Shown one piece after another: positions 45,252 through 58,371 of a stretch of DNA of 64,000 bases (positions within the stretch are counted from its first letter, which is position 1; every line of letters starts with the position of its first letter). This stretch comes from Dactylorhiza incarnata. Taxonomy: Eukaryota; Streptophyta; Magnoliopsida; Asparagales; Orchidaceae. The position numbers and the translations under genes were made by a program. The stretch is from contig JAWHQI010000610.1 in NCBI GenBank assembly GCA_033032865.1, forward strand, positions 124,001 to 188,000. The letters run 5' to 3'. The notes under the pieces are model-generated. The model was not told the origin of the DNA. It worked only from the letters and a program-made list of their open reading frames with translations, and did no database searches.

Positions 45252-48200
45252 CTAATAAAAATAAAAGGATTTTCGTCCCCGAAAATTGCTTAAAGTAGGG
45301 GTTAGAAAGGCATACCTGGGGAAACAGTGCCAGGTATCTTTCTCGGACGAGAGCTTCTGGTTCCAGGTGAATTCCTCGCGTCCCCCATTTGACCATAGTA
45401 TTTTGACCATCGTGATGGTTTTGTTCCGTAATTCCTTGAGCTTGGAATCTACTATCTTCACTGGTTCAAGTTGAACAGATCGGTCAGATTGCACTGACGC
45501 TGGCGGCACGGGAAGATGTTGCTCTGGTTGGCGAAGTACACGTCTTAGTGAAGAGACGTGAAATACGTCGTGGAGATTTCCCAACTCTGCTGGCAGAGCT
45601 AGCCTATAAGCCACCGGGCCAACTCTTTCTATGACTTGATATGGGCCCAGATAGCGGGGATCTAGCTTTTTCTGCTTCTTTATTAGGGATATCCCATGCA
45701 TAGGCTTAATTTTTAAGAAGACCATGTCTCCTACTTTGAACTCCATGAGGCGATGACGCGCATCGTAATATTTGGCTTGTCGGCTCTGTGCCTCCAGCAT
45801 ACGTTCTCGAATTAACCTTATTGCGGCGGTGGTATCATCTATGTAGGTGACTCCTAAAGCTTCGGGGTCTTCATCTTGTGCCCATGATAGTGGTGTTCGA
45901 CAGCGTCTTCCGTAGAGGGCTTCGTACGGTGCCATCTTGATGCTCGCCTGGAAGCTGTTATTGTACGAGAATTCTACTAAAGGTAGTAATTGTTCCCAAG
46001 GCTCATTGTGTTCTACTATGCACAACCGGAGGAGGTCTTCCATCGTCCGGTTCGTCCTTTCTGTTTGCCCGTCGGTCTGGGGGTGGAAGGCGGTGCTAAA
46101 AGCTAATCTGGTTCCCAGATAAGCTTGCACTCTCCTCCATTCTTTTGATGTAAAGCACCCGTCGCGGTCAGAGACGATTGATTTGGGTACCCCATGAAAT
46201 CGGACCACTTGCTCTATAAATAGTCGGGCTAATATGTCGACACTGTTGCCTTGCCGGTTCGGGATAAAATGGGCTACCTTAGTGAGGCGATCTACTACGA
46301 CCCATATGGAGTCGTTCCCCGCACGAGATCGGGGTAAGCCATGAACGAAGTCCATGGATATATCTTCGAACTTCCATTCTGGTATGGGCAGAGGTTGTAG
46401 TAAACCTCCAGGGCTACGACATTCTGCCTTGACCATTTGACAGGTCTGGCAGTGCGCTACATAATTGGTAACGTCCTTCTTCATTCCTGGCCAGTACAAT
46501 GTCCTTCGCAGGTCTGTATACATTTTTACTACCCCCGGGTGTATTGAATACCTTGTCTGCTGTGCCTCGCGGAGTATTTCTTCCCGGATTCCCTCTGCAG
46601 CGGGGATGAATATGCGGTGTCTGTACTGCAGGATGCCATCATACAAATTATAGTCTTCTTGTGCACCGTGTTGCAAGGCCGGAATGATCGGGGCTGCTTC
46701 TACGTCGATCTTGTGTGCCTCTCGTATTCTGTCCCTGATGTCGCACTGTATCTCCATCCAGTAAAGCTGGGCCTGGTATTCCATCGGGTTTCTTCGGGCG
46801 ATGAGAATAATATCCAATTCTGCAAAGGATTCGACTAATTCCTCTGATATCATCTCTAGCCAACTCCCGGTCCTCGGAGGTTGCCGACTTAGGGCATCTG
46901 CAACCTTATTGGCTTTGCCGGGGTGGTACTGAAGGGCAAAGTCGTAATCGCACAGAAACTCCAACCATCGGCGCTGTCGGAGATTTAGCTCTTTCTGGGT
47001 GAAGACGTATTTGAGGCTTTTATGATCGGAGAAGATCTCGCATCGCACTCCGTAGAGGTAGTGCCTCCAAACTTTTAATGCGAAAACTACCGCACCCAAT
47101 TCTAGATCATGGGTGGCGTAGTTTAGTTCGTGAGGCTTTAGCTGACGTGAGGCGTAGGAAATTACCTTGCCGTGATGCATTAGCACGGCTCCCAATCCCT
47201 TTAGTGAGGCATCGGCGTAGATCTGGAAGCCCTCAGTACCTGAGGGGAGTGTCAGAATCGGGGCCGATATCAGTCGGTTCTTTAGCTCTATGAACGCTGC
47301 TTCGCATTCGGGAGACCACTGGAACGTCACGTCCTTTTTGGTGAGGGAGATAAGTGGTAACGCAATCTTAGAAAATCCTTCTACGAACTTACGGTGGTAG
47401 CCGGCGAGGCCAAGGAAAATCCTGATGTCTGCTGCTGACTTAAGTGGCGGCCAGTCTCGTACTGCTTGTACCTTAGCTTGGTCCACCGCTACCCCGTTCT
47501 TGTTAACTGTGTGTCCAAGGAAGCCGACTTCTTCCATCCAGAACTCACATTTGCTAAACTTCGCAAAGAGCGAGTGCTCCCTTAGCTTGAGCAGAACCAT
47601 TTGGAGATGCCTGGAATGATCAGTTTTGTTCTTCGAGTAGATGAGTATATCGTCTATAAAGACTATCATGAAGTGATCTAGGAAGGGTTTAAACACCGTA
47701 TTCATTAAAGCCATGAAGGCGGACGGGGCATTGGTCAATCCAAACGGCATTACCATGAATTCGTAAAGTCCATAGCGGGAGCTGAAAGCGGTCTTGGGAA
47801 TGACTTCTTCTCGTACTCTGAGCTGATAATAGCCGGATCTTAAATCCATCTTGGAAAAGACGGACGCATCTTGTAATTGATCGAAAAATTCATCTATTCG
47901 GGGCAGGGGATAGGTATTCCGGACAGTGAGTTTATTCAGTTCCCTGTAGTCAATACAGAGACGCGGGGATCCATCTTTCTTTTTAACGAATAGCACTGGG
48001 GCCCCCCAGGGCGAGGTACTTGGGCGGACGAAACCTGCGTCAACTAGCTCTTGTAGTTGGATCTTGAGCTCGGCTAGTTCCCTCGGGGCCATTCGGTATA
48101 GAGCTCGGGATACGGGTCGGGCTCCATGAGTAAGTTCAATTTGGAAGTCCACTTCCCGTTGCGGGGGCAACCCAGGAAGGGATTCTGGAAAGATGTATGG

Positions 48201-48272
48201 GAAGTCCCTAATTACGGGCACTCTAGCGAGTACATGCGTCTTGTCCTCCATCTCGAAGTAGATTAGGTACAC
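45252..48272 (-). CDS. pol: Chromovirus Pol: RT, RNase H, integrase, chromodomain (1,006 codons open)
   Basis: Domains in order: RT with [33 protein letters not shown] and catalytic FIDDILIYS (residue about 200); RNase H with [23 protein letters not shown] and VADALSRQ; integrase with the zinc site (HPGVV...CQTCQMVK), [18 protein letters not shown] and the Glu in [10 protein letters not shown]; a C-terminal VGDMVFLKI region; then [15 protein letters not shown], the start of a group II chromodomain. Near 45310-45395 the frame leaves the homologous one locally (the neighbouring frame reads [12 protein letters not shown]), so the chromodomain tail is scrambled. All catalytic residues of RT and integrase are visible. 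It depends on the upstream protease, which is mutated. It should be read as the continuation of a Gag-Pol frame, not as an independent start. Confidence 0.93.
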   Translation of the reverse strand: MYLIYFEMEDKTHVLARVPVIRDFPYIFPESLPGLPPQREVDFQIELTHGARPVSRALYRMAPRELAELKIQLQELVDAGFVRPSTSPWGAPVLFVKKKDGSPRLCIDYRELNKLTVRNTYPLPRIDEFFDQLQDASVFSKMDLRSGYYQLRVREEVIPKTAFSSRYGLYEFMVMPFGLTNAPSAFMALMNTVFKPFLDHFMIVFIDDILIYSKNKTDHSRHLQMVLLKLREHSLFAKFSKCEFWMEEVGFLGHTVNKNGVAVDQAKVQAVRDWPPLKSAADIRIFLGLAGYHRKFVEGFSKIALPLISLTKKDVTFQWSPECEAAFIELKNRLISAPILTLPSGTEGFQIYADASLKGLGAVLMHHGKVISYASRQLKPHELNYATHDLELGAVVFALKVWRHYLYGVRCEIFSDHKSLKYVFTQKELNLRQRRWLEFLCDYDFALQYHPGKANKVADALSRQPPRTGSWLEMISEELVESFAELDIILIARRNPMEYQAQLYWMEIQCDIRDRIREAHKIDVEAAPIIPALQHGAQEDYNLYDGILQYRHRIFIPAAEGIREEILREAQQTRYSIHPGVVKMYTDLRRTLYWPGMKKDVTNYVAHCQTCQMVKAECRSPGGLLQPLPIPEWKFEDISMDFVHGLPRSRAGNDSIWVVVDRLTKVAHFIPNRQGNSVDILARLFIEQVVRFHGVPKSIVSDRDGCFTSKEWRRVQAYLGTRLAFSTAFHPQTDGQTERTNRTMEDLLRLCIVEHNEPWEQLLPLVEFSYNNSFQASIKMAPYEALYGRRCRTPLSWAQDEDPEALGVTYIDDTTAAIRLIRERMLEAQSRQAKYYDARHRLMEFKVGDMVFLKIKPMHGISLIKKQKKLDPRYLGPYQVIERVGPVAYRLALPAELGNLHDVFHVSSLRRVLRQPEQHLPVPPASVQSDRSVQLEPVKIVDSKLKELRNKTITMVKILWSNGGREEFTWNQKLSSEKDTWHCFPRYAFLTPTLSNFRGRKSFYFY

Positions 48273-48281
48273 CTCGTCCTT

Positions 48282-48686
48282 TCACCGGACTGCTTTGACT
48301 GTTTGCGCGGACGTTAAGATAATGCGGGTGACAGAGGGTATACCTGCTAGTGTGATAAATTGCCCATTCGGGTTCCGGAGGTGGATTTCTCGAGTCGAAC
48401 AATTGATTTGGGCGCTGTGCTCAGCCAACCAATCCATCCTTAAAATGATGTCGAACCCGGTTATCGCCAAAACGGTTGCGTTGACTTCAAATTCTATGCC
48501 TCCTAGCATTGCTTGGAAGGAACACTTTTCTGTGGACGTCATATCTGATCCATCCAGAAGTCGTATTCGTATTGACATCCCGGATGATCGTACAATGTTT
48601 CCCTTGTCAGCGATGAAGTTCTGTGCGACGAAGGAATGCGTGGCACCGGTATTGAACAGCGTTTTAGCGGGGTGACCTTCTACCAA
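48282..48686 (-). pseudogene. Chromovirus aspartic protease with Asp-to-Asn change
   Basis: The frame shows LFNTGATHSF where the family has D-T-G: the catalytic Asp codon reads AAT (near 48650). The second conserved region FDIILRMDWL (normally G-M-DWL) is also altered. An in-frame TGA at about 48279 separates it from pol. Without the Asp dyad the enzyme cannot process Gag-Pol, so element C is inactive despite its open pol. Confidence 0.88.
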
Positions 48687-48728
48687 AAGTAAACCTGATA
48701 ATATGTATATACTATGATCATAAGCTTT

Positions 48729-50000
48729 TTACAGATATACAGGAGTAGAGACTATACAAAAGGTCGCAACATATATATGACTATAACCGGGTACATGACC
48801 GTGTTGGAGATCTAATGTGTATGCCTCGAGCGGTGCTGCTCTGCCCTGCTTAGCTAGCTCCCTCCTGCCTGCGGGACGTCCTCTGCGTCCACCTCGTCCT
48901 CTATCCGCAGCTCTCTGTACTGCTCCTAAACCGGGTCTCCCTGTAGCCTGAGGGCAAAAAGCTCGTATGTGCCCGGGCTGCTGACATAGGTAGCAGTTCC
49001 CTGCAAAGGGGACATCTCGTCGTGCGGCTGGGATGGCCTGAGGTGATGGGGCTGGGGATGCTGGTCGGGACTGGGCTGCCTGCCCATATGGCTGGTGGCG
49101 CTGACGCTGTCTCCTACCCCGGTCCTGTCTGCGAGGACCTACTCCTCTCTCTCGGCCCTGAGCCCGGGGAACCTCCGCATGTCCCCTACGCTGCTGGGCC
49201 ACCATCCTCTGATCTAACTCTAAAGCTGCGGCGTGCGAGGCAGTCGTGTGGAAGGATGCCTGAGAAATCATGATCAGAGCCTGGCGGAGATCGTCTCGTA
49301 GCCCTCGGTAAAATCTAATCGCTCTATCCCTGTTTGTAACTGCTAAAGTCCCGGCGAAGCGGGCCAATTGAATGAACTCTCGTTGGTACTCTGGTACCGT
49401 CCTCTCCCCTTGCCGGATCTGTAAGAAACGCTCCTGAAGTGCGATCCTGTCTGCGTCCGAGATGAAGTGCTCTAGGAAGGCCTCTGAGAATTCCCCCCAG
49501 AGGATTGTGCTGAGTGGTCGCCCTCTAAACTTGGAGCGGTTGGCTACTCTCCACCAATCTCAAGCATAGCCCTTTAGCATGGTCACCATCAAGGACACTG
49601 CGACTATGGCGGGGCACATCATCCCGACTAAGAGCTCCTCTACCCTCTCCACCCACTCTTCGGCCTGAATGGCTGACTCGGTACCTCGGAAGGTGGGGGC
49701 CTTAGCCCCCGGAATGTCGTCAGAAGATCGGTGGGTACGGTGGCCTGCTGGGGTGGCCGTAGGGTGGCCGTCTGGAAAGCGGCTAACAAGGATGTCAGGG
49801 TCCGTCCTAGCTCTGTATCCCCAAACGAAACTGCGGCTGGAGTGGCCGGGGCTGGTGGTGGAGTGGTAGGGTGGTACTGATCCCTAGAGGAGGACCTTCC
49901 GTTACTCGACTCCGGTATCTGGAGAAGTAACAAACGAACATCAGTACTTGCAAAAATAAGGGAATTTTGCAGGACTGAAATGAAAAGAAAGCGGAAAGCG
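48729..50000 (-). pseudogene. gag: Chromovirus gag (decayed)
   Basis: Two usable pieces remain. Around 49640-49920 is the Pro/Ser-rich N-terminus (SSNGRSSSRDQYHPTTPPP). The frame 49367-48729 holds the capsid end (LARFAGTLAVTNRDRAIRFY), an Arg/Gln-rich linker and a CCHC knuckle (CYLCQQPGHIRAFC). The middle (about 49370-49640) carries capsid homology in other frames, with a TGA near 49560 at a Trp-like position. Gag would form the particle and bind RNA through the knuckle. The true start is not defined because the 5' leader adjoins a foreign LTR. Confidence 0.85.
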
Positions 50001-50029
50001 TGCGGGTGTACTACCGTGCAGTCTCGAAT

Positions 50030-53000
50030 TGTAAGATCTCTTTTCTCAAAACCCGATCGGGTACATGAAAACTCGAACCTCTCCCGCATCGCACTGTTGA
50101 GGTGGATCTTCGCCCAGAATTGCTGCCTTGCGGTGTCACCAACACTCGGGTTGGCTAACCCCGCTAAGCACCGACTCTGCCGGCTATACGATCATAAGTA
50201 ATATATGCCAAAAGTAAGTACAGAATTAAAGACATGTCCACATGTCACAACATCATATAGATATATAATGAAACAGAAATGTCCAAAAAGAGACAGTACA
50301 AGCAAAAGGGGCTTAAGCCCGATACATATCCAAAATGAGTACTCTCTCTCTCTCTACAACATGCGGAAACTACAAACTCTCAAAACTGAAAGCTAACTGT
50401 CTAGTCATCAACCTGTGGCGTCGTGGTAGTGCGCTGCATCCGCTGCTCAGGTACTGCCATCTCGTCCAGCTGCGCCCGGGACAGCTCCATCTCCTCGGAC
50501 TCCTGTTACGGCCACATCCGACTGTTAGTCATAAAGACTAAGTCGTTTTGTCCTCGCCTCCCTCCACGACTCCTAGGAACCGAGCGGGAGGAAGAAGCGG
50601 AGGACAATAAGGGGTAAACAAGGAAAGAGGTGATATGGCACTAATCTAGCAAGTATAGGAAAAGCGGTAAAACTAGCTAGCAGTATAGTGCAAATAAATG
50701 ACAGTAAAATAGAGCATGAAGTAAACCAGTAATAAAAATGCGGTGCAGTAAGTAAAACTAATCTACCATCCCAGATTCGTACCTTAACTTATATGAACGC
50801 ACATACGACATATAAGTTAAGATGTCCAGGTAACTCATCATATAAAAGAGCCCATACTAATTTATATGATGGGGGTATGTTAATGTGTATGTTATGCTAT
50901 GCTATGCTTATGATGATTTAATGTGTTTATGCAATGTGACTCACCCACACGACTCTATGCGCACAGACCTTTATAGTTCCCACTTTGTTAGAAAGGAAGC
51001 CAACCTTTCGGGTACCGACCATCGTGGCTCACGGTGGCAGTGGATCGGGCACTCCACATCCTAGGCGAGTATTCTCACTACCAAGCCTAGACCTCACGTA
51101 CGCCTCAACGCTAAGAACACAACAGTGGAGCTCCTGCGTACTCTTGCTGGAATCCACCAGACTTTAAGGTCGGGGTGGGTTATTAGGGATTGTCCTCCAG
51201 ACCGCGGTACTCAAACTTACCGGCCCTCTAAACCTCACCCTCACCTGAGTCAACATACTACCGTCGGTGACACGACTAGCCTAGTACCGAAGACTCGCCA
51301 CTAGTTGCATAAGTAACAGGTGTTATTAAGTCTACCCGAGCCTCCGGCTCAGGGACTAACACACAAGTTGATCCAACCCATCTCCTCCTCGAAGGAGATC
51401 CATACTAGTTTGCTGACCTAATTAGGCTACTCTTGCCTACAATTTAGTCTGTATTATATTTAGGGTGAATCTTGGACTTCCCGCGGTATACCCCGTAAAG
51501 GGGCCCCCTAACGGTACTAAGGATTTAATGGGCTCAACCCCACCATCCTCTTTCTCAAGACAATTACTTTAGTTGGTGATTAACCTTTAGTTCACCCCTC
51601 ATTATTTCATATAATTAAAGTAACTTAGCTCAACACCCGTCCCACCCAATTGGGTTGGACGTACCTCCACCCTCATGCACTGACCCTAGCACCATCTCAC
51701 TGTCAACCCTAGGCTTGACCCTCCTTGAATCATTGTGAGATATAACTCAATTACTAAATGGGCATAACTTCCAAACACTACTTAGGGGTCTGAATTGTCT
51801 TAAAATCAAAATTCTGGTTTTTACTAAACGCAGACTACCAAGTGAACTAACCTCAAACCCCATAAGGGGATCCTTCTAAAAACTCATCACAAGGGTCTGG
51901 ATAGGCTCCCATTGACCCTAATAAGGTATGTTCCAATTTCCATAATTTTCCATATTAATTTGGTATTTATTATTATTTAAAGTAGTTAAGGCCTTAGGTC
52001 AAATTACACATGATCTATCCTCAAAATACTTCTACATGCTACATGAAAATTATCAGTAAGATAATATTCCATATCAAGGTGGTTTACTGAGTTTCATAAC
52101 CCTAGGATGTCATGTGGCCTACTAAATCATCATAGTTGTATAATAACCAAAATGCCACTATAATTAGGAAAAATAATATTTCACATCTGACAATTCTACA
52201 AAAATTACCAAGTGTCCAAATGGGGGTCTAGAGTCCTCTGCCAAATATTTGTATCATTACCATATGATTTGACTAATTAAAATGATTTAACATCCAAGTG
52301 TAGTGATTACCAATTTCTACATGATGTACATGAAATACAAATCCACAGGCTTCCAAATATTTATCATGGGCATATATCAACATAAAATGACAGATAACCA
52401 AGTTTCATAATTTTCCCCAATGATTTGACATTTTTCATAATTAAATTCCTCTAAGCTAGTAAGCACTTAAAAATTCCTCCACAAGGGATAACACTTCAAT
52501 AAATCGTAATAAAATTACCATAGCCTATTTTCATCCCAATTCAACCACTGTTAAAATTTCAAAGCCATACAAGGTCATTTGACTATGCATTTTATTTAAT
52601 TAAGGAAATAGTGACAATTTCATTTAATAAGAGAAAAATACAAAAATGACTCTAAAAATTCCCATTAAATTATCTAAGCCAATGAATGCTCCTACAAACA
52701 TGTCTACCAAGTTCTGAGCCAAGGCAAGGACATTTGGTCCTATGTCCTTCACAAGCCCTAATTTGCAACCTTAAGGGTTTACCCTTAGGGTTTTAGGACA
52801 CACCACCCTAATGGCTTCAAATGCTCCATTCGGGGGTGTCACCTGCAATTATATATCATTACCTATATAATAATCCAGATTGGAGGAGGCCAACTCACTC
52901 AACTCCTCATATAGCCTAAACCCTAATTTGAGCTTTAAAGGCCCTCATTAGGGTTTCCCATTTTCCAAATCAAATCAACTCCAAATGGAGTGAAAATTTA

Positions 53001-54060
53001 GGAAGGCACTACTCATGTACTAAAGAGCATGCCACCAAAATTTGGTGTCATTTGGACTTCATATGCTCCAAAAATTAACATTATTTAAATATCTTAAATA
53101 CCACAAAAACTATAGGTAAAATTGTCCATCAAGGGCTGATCTTTGGGCAGAGGGTGCCCCTAGGGTATACCTACCCATGGTTAAAATCTCAGCTTCAAAG
53201 CTTGAGAGGTCTAGGCTAGATAATTATTTTAGTGGACTGACCTAGTGTAGGACCATTCCTAGTAAAACAGCTCCCCAGGGAGTTGTGGGTCACCAAATGA
53301 CCTGAACTCAAGCCCTAATGGAAGATAAGGTCAAGGTCTACAACCTTTATGTTGGGCACTTTTGCTAATTCAGTCATTAAGGGCCCCTAATAAATTATAG
53401 AAGTGGGCTGGTCAATAAGGGCAGAAAATCCAAGGAAATTGATTAATTTAATTAAAGAAAAAGAGGTGCGCATGAATCTTAAAGCACATCTGGCGGTCAC
53501 GGCATCGTCTTCCTCCTCCAGCCAACGGCTGAGATGGAACCGTGCTGGGCGATTTTGCGATCGAGTTTGCCGGCGATCCAGCCACCACCACCGCCGGTCA
53601 ACACTACTGACACCTTCGTGGTGGTCGGGGCTACCATCCATCGGCGACTGGTGGCCGGAGGGGCCGGTTTCCGGCGATCCCAGGCTTCCCATTTCAAGCC
53701 AAATTTCATGGATTTAAGGAGTGGATTCGGGCTTAATTGAGCCCGATCCTTCTCCGTTTTGTGATAGGAAGCTAGCATGGGGGAGGGGAGGAGAAACAAA
53801 CCGTGATTGGGGCGTGGCGGCGGCTCCGACGACGGTTTACCATGGTTATGCTTTGCTCCGGCGACCCCGCTCCCGATCTCAATTCTCCGGCTCTAGCCTT
53901 GCTCCAGGTGTCGTTCCCGACTGCTCTCTCCCTTCTGAAGCTGATGGTGTGGCTGGAATGAGGTGGGGAGGCTTCTATAGATTGTTTTGAATTCAAGCTT
54001 CCTCGGTTATGCTCCTTGCTGCCACCCTCCTGCACCCCTGCCCCTGTTGGCTCTCTGGTC
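50030..54060 (-). mobile_element. L1-family LTR, minus strand, interrupted by the copia element
   Basis: The reverse complement aligns with L1 over many blocks in the same order. Examples are the end TCTTACA at 50030, GCCGAT-CTGCCGGC near 50190, CTTAGTCTTT near 50545, GGTCTGTGCGCATAGA near 50967 and TGTGAAGGACAT near 52748. Similarity is clear but much lower than between L1 copies. No primer site follows its end. The upper end is cut at 54060 by the copia LTR before the TGTAACATCC start is reached. It contains no gene. Confidence 0.75.
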
Positions 54061-55290
54061 TGTTGGATCTTGTGGCGCCCTTAGAGGGGGGTGAATAAGG
54101 GCCTTTTTAAATTATGAATTTTTACTTAAGAATTTTCAAAACAAATTTTGCTTTTCTAAAAATCACATATAAAAATTTACAAACTATGAAATTTTTAAAT
54201 TAGTTCAAACACAAATTTCTAAGTTAAAGATTAAGCTACCAAATTTGCAATTAAAGAAAAGGCATAATATTTTAATCATAAAATTCTCATACAATAAAAA
54301 TGATCTTAACAATGCTTAAGATCAAGGCATAAATAAGATAATAAACTTTTGACAATTTTTGTTTACCAATCCTTCTCCCAAGGATCGGAAGGCTATCACT
54401 TGTCTTTCCCTAGACCAAGCCCAAGCCTATCCTCTAGATCTTCCCAAGATCTAGACGTAGCACACAAGGCCACGATTTCCTACCAAGCCACGCAAGGACT
54501 TGGACGCTCCGCACAAGGAAGCGATTTTCAACTAAGCCATGCAAGGACTTAGACGTCGCACGCAAGACGACGATTTCTACAATGATTACAAAATGAATGT
54601 AAATATAAATGAAATACAAAATAAAAACCCCCTTTAAAATTTCTGGAACAAAGCAGCGAAGAATCTTTGAGAAAATCTCCTTGGAACGCGTGTACAATCT
54701 TCGGCTTCGCTCTCTCTTTTCTTCTTCAAGGATGGGGATTTTCGTTCTCTGTGGCTCTCTGGACGATAACACTCAGGAAGAAGGCTTGAAGGTCTGAAAA
54801 CTTGAAATCCACGAAGTTCTGAACCCTTTTAATAAAAGAGAGGTGTTGTCGTCCGTTAGCTAGGTATCGCCAGAATCCGATATCTCCAGAAGCTGCCACG
54901 TGTCCCACTAATTCGAAGTTTCTGCGCGAAGTGGAGATCGTGGTTGAGACGTGGGCTGTCGGATATCCGATAGCACTATCGGATATCCGTTAGCTTGCAT
55001 AACTGCTGCACGTCTTGGAGTTACGGGAAGATCGTGCACTGTTGGAAATCCGTTACTGCTGTCGGAAATCCGATAGCTCTAAACCGTCGAGTAGAGATCG
55101 GGAAACAGAAGAAATTGTGCGCTGTCGGAAATCCGATAGCTCCAATTTCTGGAAAATCATTATTTTGCTCCAATTGAAAACATGTTATTCTTGCACCTGT
55201 TATCTGCACACCATTAATCAAAAATAGGATCAAATACATTCGGGATTTGTTATTCTCAAACCGTACGAGTGCGGAACGCATGCTCCAACA
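54061..55290 (-). repeat. 3' LTR of element D (1,230 bp)
   Basis: Plus-strand ends are TGTTGGATCT and TGCTCCAACA, giving TGTTGGA/TCCAACA inverted ends. In element sense it is preceded by AAAAGGGGGAGAT. It contains several copies of a palindromic motif, for example TGTCGGATATCCGATAG at 54957 and variants at 55058 and 55121. Confidence 0.85.
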
Positions 55291-55552
55291 ATCTCCCCCT
55301 TTTGATAATAACAAATCCTTATAAAAAGAAATGGAATAAATCCTATAGAGATATTGAAAAGTATATCATGTGTGTACAAGTGTGATCTTTTGATCTCCAT
55401 GATCTCCCCCTTAATATGATATGATCTCCCCAAAATATTCTCCCCCGACATATAAACTCCCCCTACATATAAACTCCCCCTACATGAATGCTCACTTAAT
55501 TAATTAAGTATTTTAAGTGATTTAAGTGATTTCTTAGTATCTTGTCCCCCTT
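55291..55552 (-). other. Multiple polypurine tracts upstream of the element D 3' LTR
   Basis: The tract abutting the LTR (AAAAGGGGGAGAT in element sense) is echoed by GGGGGAG-type tracts at about 55402, 55424, 55440, 55457, 55474 and 55547. Repeated polypurine tracts at this place are known for Sireviruses. Confidence 0.7.
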
Positions 55553-56600
55553 TGATATTATCAAAAGTAATGAATAGAGACGAGGAAAGAGTATTATAGA
55601 GATATGGTAGAAAATAAAAAAGAATATAAGGAAAGTTGGAGTACACTAGCGGAAGCTTTGTAAGTGATATGATATTGAGATAGGAAACCTTCGAGATTAG
55701 GCTAAGCATTCTAGTAATGTGTTATAATGTATAGAAGCAAATATACTTAACCATTAAGAGATTCAATTTCAATTATCAGAGAAAGACACATGAGAATATA
55801 GAATATTGAATTATTTCGGTCCAATTCTCATAAGAAGAAATTTTATAAATAACAATGAAGTGTAGCAGTGATACTTTGAGAATGAATACATATGAATATA
55901 TTTAAAATATACATGATCGTGGAATTGTTAAACATAACATAAATATACATAAATTCAAACTTATGAACTTATAGAAACTTTGCAAGTATATAAAAGGGCC
56001 ATTTTGTTTTTGCATAACAAGACACTTTACAATTCTTTCCAAGGTGCTTAACCTCACAATGCTCATTAAGACTTATCAGGAGGCTAAGTAGTGCTTGGTG
56101 GAGGATCCTTTTCAATTTTTTTAATTTATTTCTTTCAGAATTTTTGGCAAAATATATGTTTTGCATTTGATTTTTTTTGTTTGAATATTTATGTATGTAA
56201 AGGATCTCCGAATTCACTTGCATGCAAAAAATGGTATAATTTGAATAAGTGCAAAGTAGCAAAGTTGAAGGTAGCATTTATGAAATGTATTTTGTTATGT
56301 TCGAGCAATCATGATGTATGTATAAAATAAATTTTATTAATATGTAATTGCAAAGTAAGTGTTTGTGATTACTCATTGTCATAGATAAAAGATTTCTTAT
56401 ACTTAGAGGCATGCGAAAACAATTATTAATTCCCATATGAAAGTGTCATTACAATGATAACTTAAGATTGAACATCATAATCATGTGTTAAGCTATTTGT
56501 ATGAAAGATAACACATGAAAATCATTTATGCAATATTATAAATTCTCATATGAACATTTAGAAAAACAGGGAATGAAAATAGCTAGAGAAGAGAGGTCAA
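55553..56600. other. No gene seen; AT-rich 3' region of element D
   Basis: Only short frames without domains are present. It lies between the polypurine cluster and the presumed 5' end of the plus-strand gene. Confidence 0.5.
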
Positions 56601-56689
56601 TTTTTGGGAGCTGTCGGATTTCCGACAGCTAGATGTCGCCATCCGACACCTCTAAAAAGATAAAAGGAATCGTTTCGTCTTTCCACCGA

Positions 56690-58371
56690 TACCTCATTGC
56701 ACTTTTAGGAATTTTTCCGAGATTTAGAGCTCCAGGTCGCCGAAAACCTTTAGATCTAAGGTGAGGAACTTTGATTTTTCAAGTTTTGTTTAAAAGTTTT
56801 CAATTTGTTTGTGATTTTGATATTCCTCTTGGTTTTCATTGAGTTTTTGTGAAGAAAAAAAATGTAGATCTAGACATTTTAGATCTTGGTTTTCATGGAG
56901 TTTTTGTGAAGAGAAAAAAAAAGTGTAGATCTTGATTTTGATATTCCTCTTTGTTTTCATTGAGTTTTTGTGAAGAATCATTTTAGGAGATCTAGACATT
57001 TTAGATCTTGGTGTTCAAAAAAGGGTTTAGATCTTATGATGGTGAAAAAAAAGATTAGAACTTTGAATTTTGTTTTTATAGGAAGAAGATGATGAATAGT
57101 GTTTTCACCAAAGTTTTGATTTGTCAAAATTATATAGATGTTGGATCTTGTGATGTCTGTTTGTGAAGAAAAAAATATGTGAATTTGTGATAGTAAGAAT
57201 ATTTGTGAGATGAAATTCCGGAAGTGTGATTTTGAGCTATCGGATATCCGACAGAGGGGTATCGAATATCCGACAGGTCCTTTTTTTGTTTTTTTTTTAT
57301 TTTCTTATCTCTCATGCAGATATGTCATCCAGTTGGAGATCGCGAAGGAGTGAGTCAGGAGACGCTCACTCGTCTTATCAAAGTTATCCGGGCATAGAGA
57401 AAGCCCAAATCGGAATTTCAAAAGTTGTGGAATTTGATCTCCCCCGACATGAACGTGTCTATTATATGCTTGCTGAGGCAGGTATACTTTCGGTCATTAT
57501 CCAAGATATCTTCTCCTCCTTTTTAGTATGAGAATTTTATAATCATCTTGAGGACCCTGCATATACTGATTTGAATGGAGGAGTTAGATCCAAAATTCAA
57601 GGCCAATATGTGGAGATCACTCCCATTGATTTAAGAAGTGAATTTGGAATAATGGAAAGTGAGAATATTTTGGACATAGTGGAGAATTATAGACTAGAGA
57701 GAGATTGGACCTTAATGAACATGTCTTTGCATGAAAATTCTACAAAGAACCTTATAACCACTATGACGACATTGACAGACGATGCTCGTCTTGTTCAAGA
57801 TATATTAAAGCACACAATTATGTTGAAATCCGGTGATACTCATAGTATTACGATGCTCGTCTTTTGTCTATGATTCGTTATACATTCCGCCTCAAAAATC
57901 CTGAGTGGAAAAAGGCACACACCCTCCTGTTGGGTGCGATTATCCAGCATATTCTATTCAAGAAATACACATGGATAGATCAAAGCTAGCTTTTATGTTG
58001 GAGATTGTGTCCCGGATATATATCAAACGACGTGTATAAAGAGTAAGAAAAATCAACGGAAGCCGCCTACTACGGAAATGAGAGAGCCTCCTATTTCATA
58101 TGGAGGGTCTATGCGGGAGGCACTCGACTCTTTCCAAACAAAGTTGGATAGACATGTAGATGATTTTCAAGAGCATAGAAGGTCTTTTGAGGAACACAAA
58201 GTGGAGGTGAAGAAGGACCGGACACGGATGCAAAAGTTCATGAAGTTCCTTGTTAAGGGACTAAAATTAAAACCTACGCCTGCTGAAGCCGCGGAATGGG
58301 AAGTGCCTACGAAGGAGGAGTCGGTCGCCAATCAGTTAGTCAGGATCGATGGAAGAAGACATTGGTAAGGA
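56690..58371 (+). pseudogene. Antisense gene inside the SIRE-like element (decayed, unknown function)
   Basis: Coding frames lie on the strand opposite to pol. A possible 5'-UTR intron runs from GTGAGG at 56761 to the acceptor CTCATGCAG at 57319, three bases before an ATG (57322, MSSSWRSRRS). The frame reads to a TGA at 57529, continues in the same frame (EFYNHLEDPAYTDL, VEITPIDLRSEFGI) to 57873, then shifts near 57850 into MIRYTFRLKNPEW. A last coiled-coil piece follows (58078-58368, LDSFQTKLDRHVDDFQEHRR). The middle resembles, by eye, the plant retrotransposon gag/transposase-associated domain that often reads F-Y-N-L...R-G-...L-G-I. Extra antisense frames between pol and the 3' LTR are known in some plant LTR elements. 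Function is unknown. Confidence 0.55.
56800..57015 (+). repeat. Imperfect tandem repeat in the predicted 5'-UTR intron
   Basis: The phrase TTTTCATTGAGTTTTTGTGAAG and its neighbour AGATCTAGACATTTTAGATC recur three and two times respectively, with small changes. Confidence 0.7.

Larger units (their letters stand above)
40043..50029 (-). mobile_element. Ty3/gypsy chromovirus (Tekay-type) element C, 5' LTR not seen
   Basis: On the minus strand, from high to low: gag, protease, RT, RNase H, integrase, chromodomain remnant, then the LTR from 45249 down to 40043. The LTR starts directly after the pol end, as in Tekay elements. Above 50029 there is an unrelated LTR end rather than a matching LTR with a primer site, so the 5' part of this element is displaced or lost. 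Confidence 0.85.
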
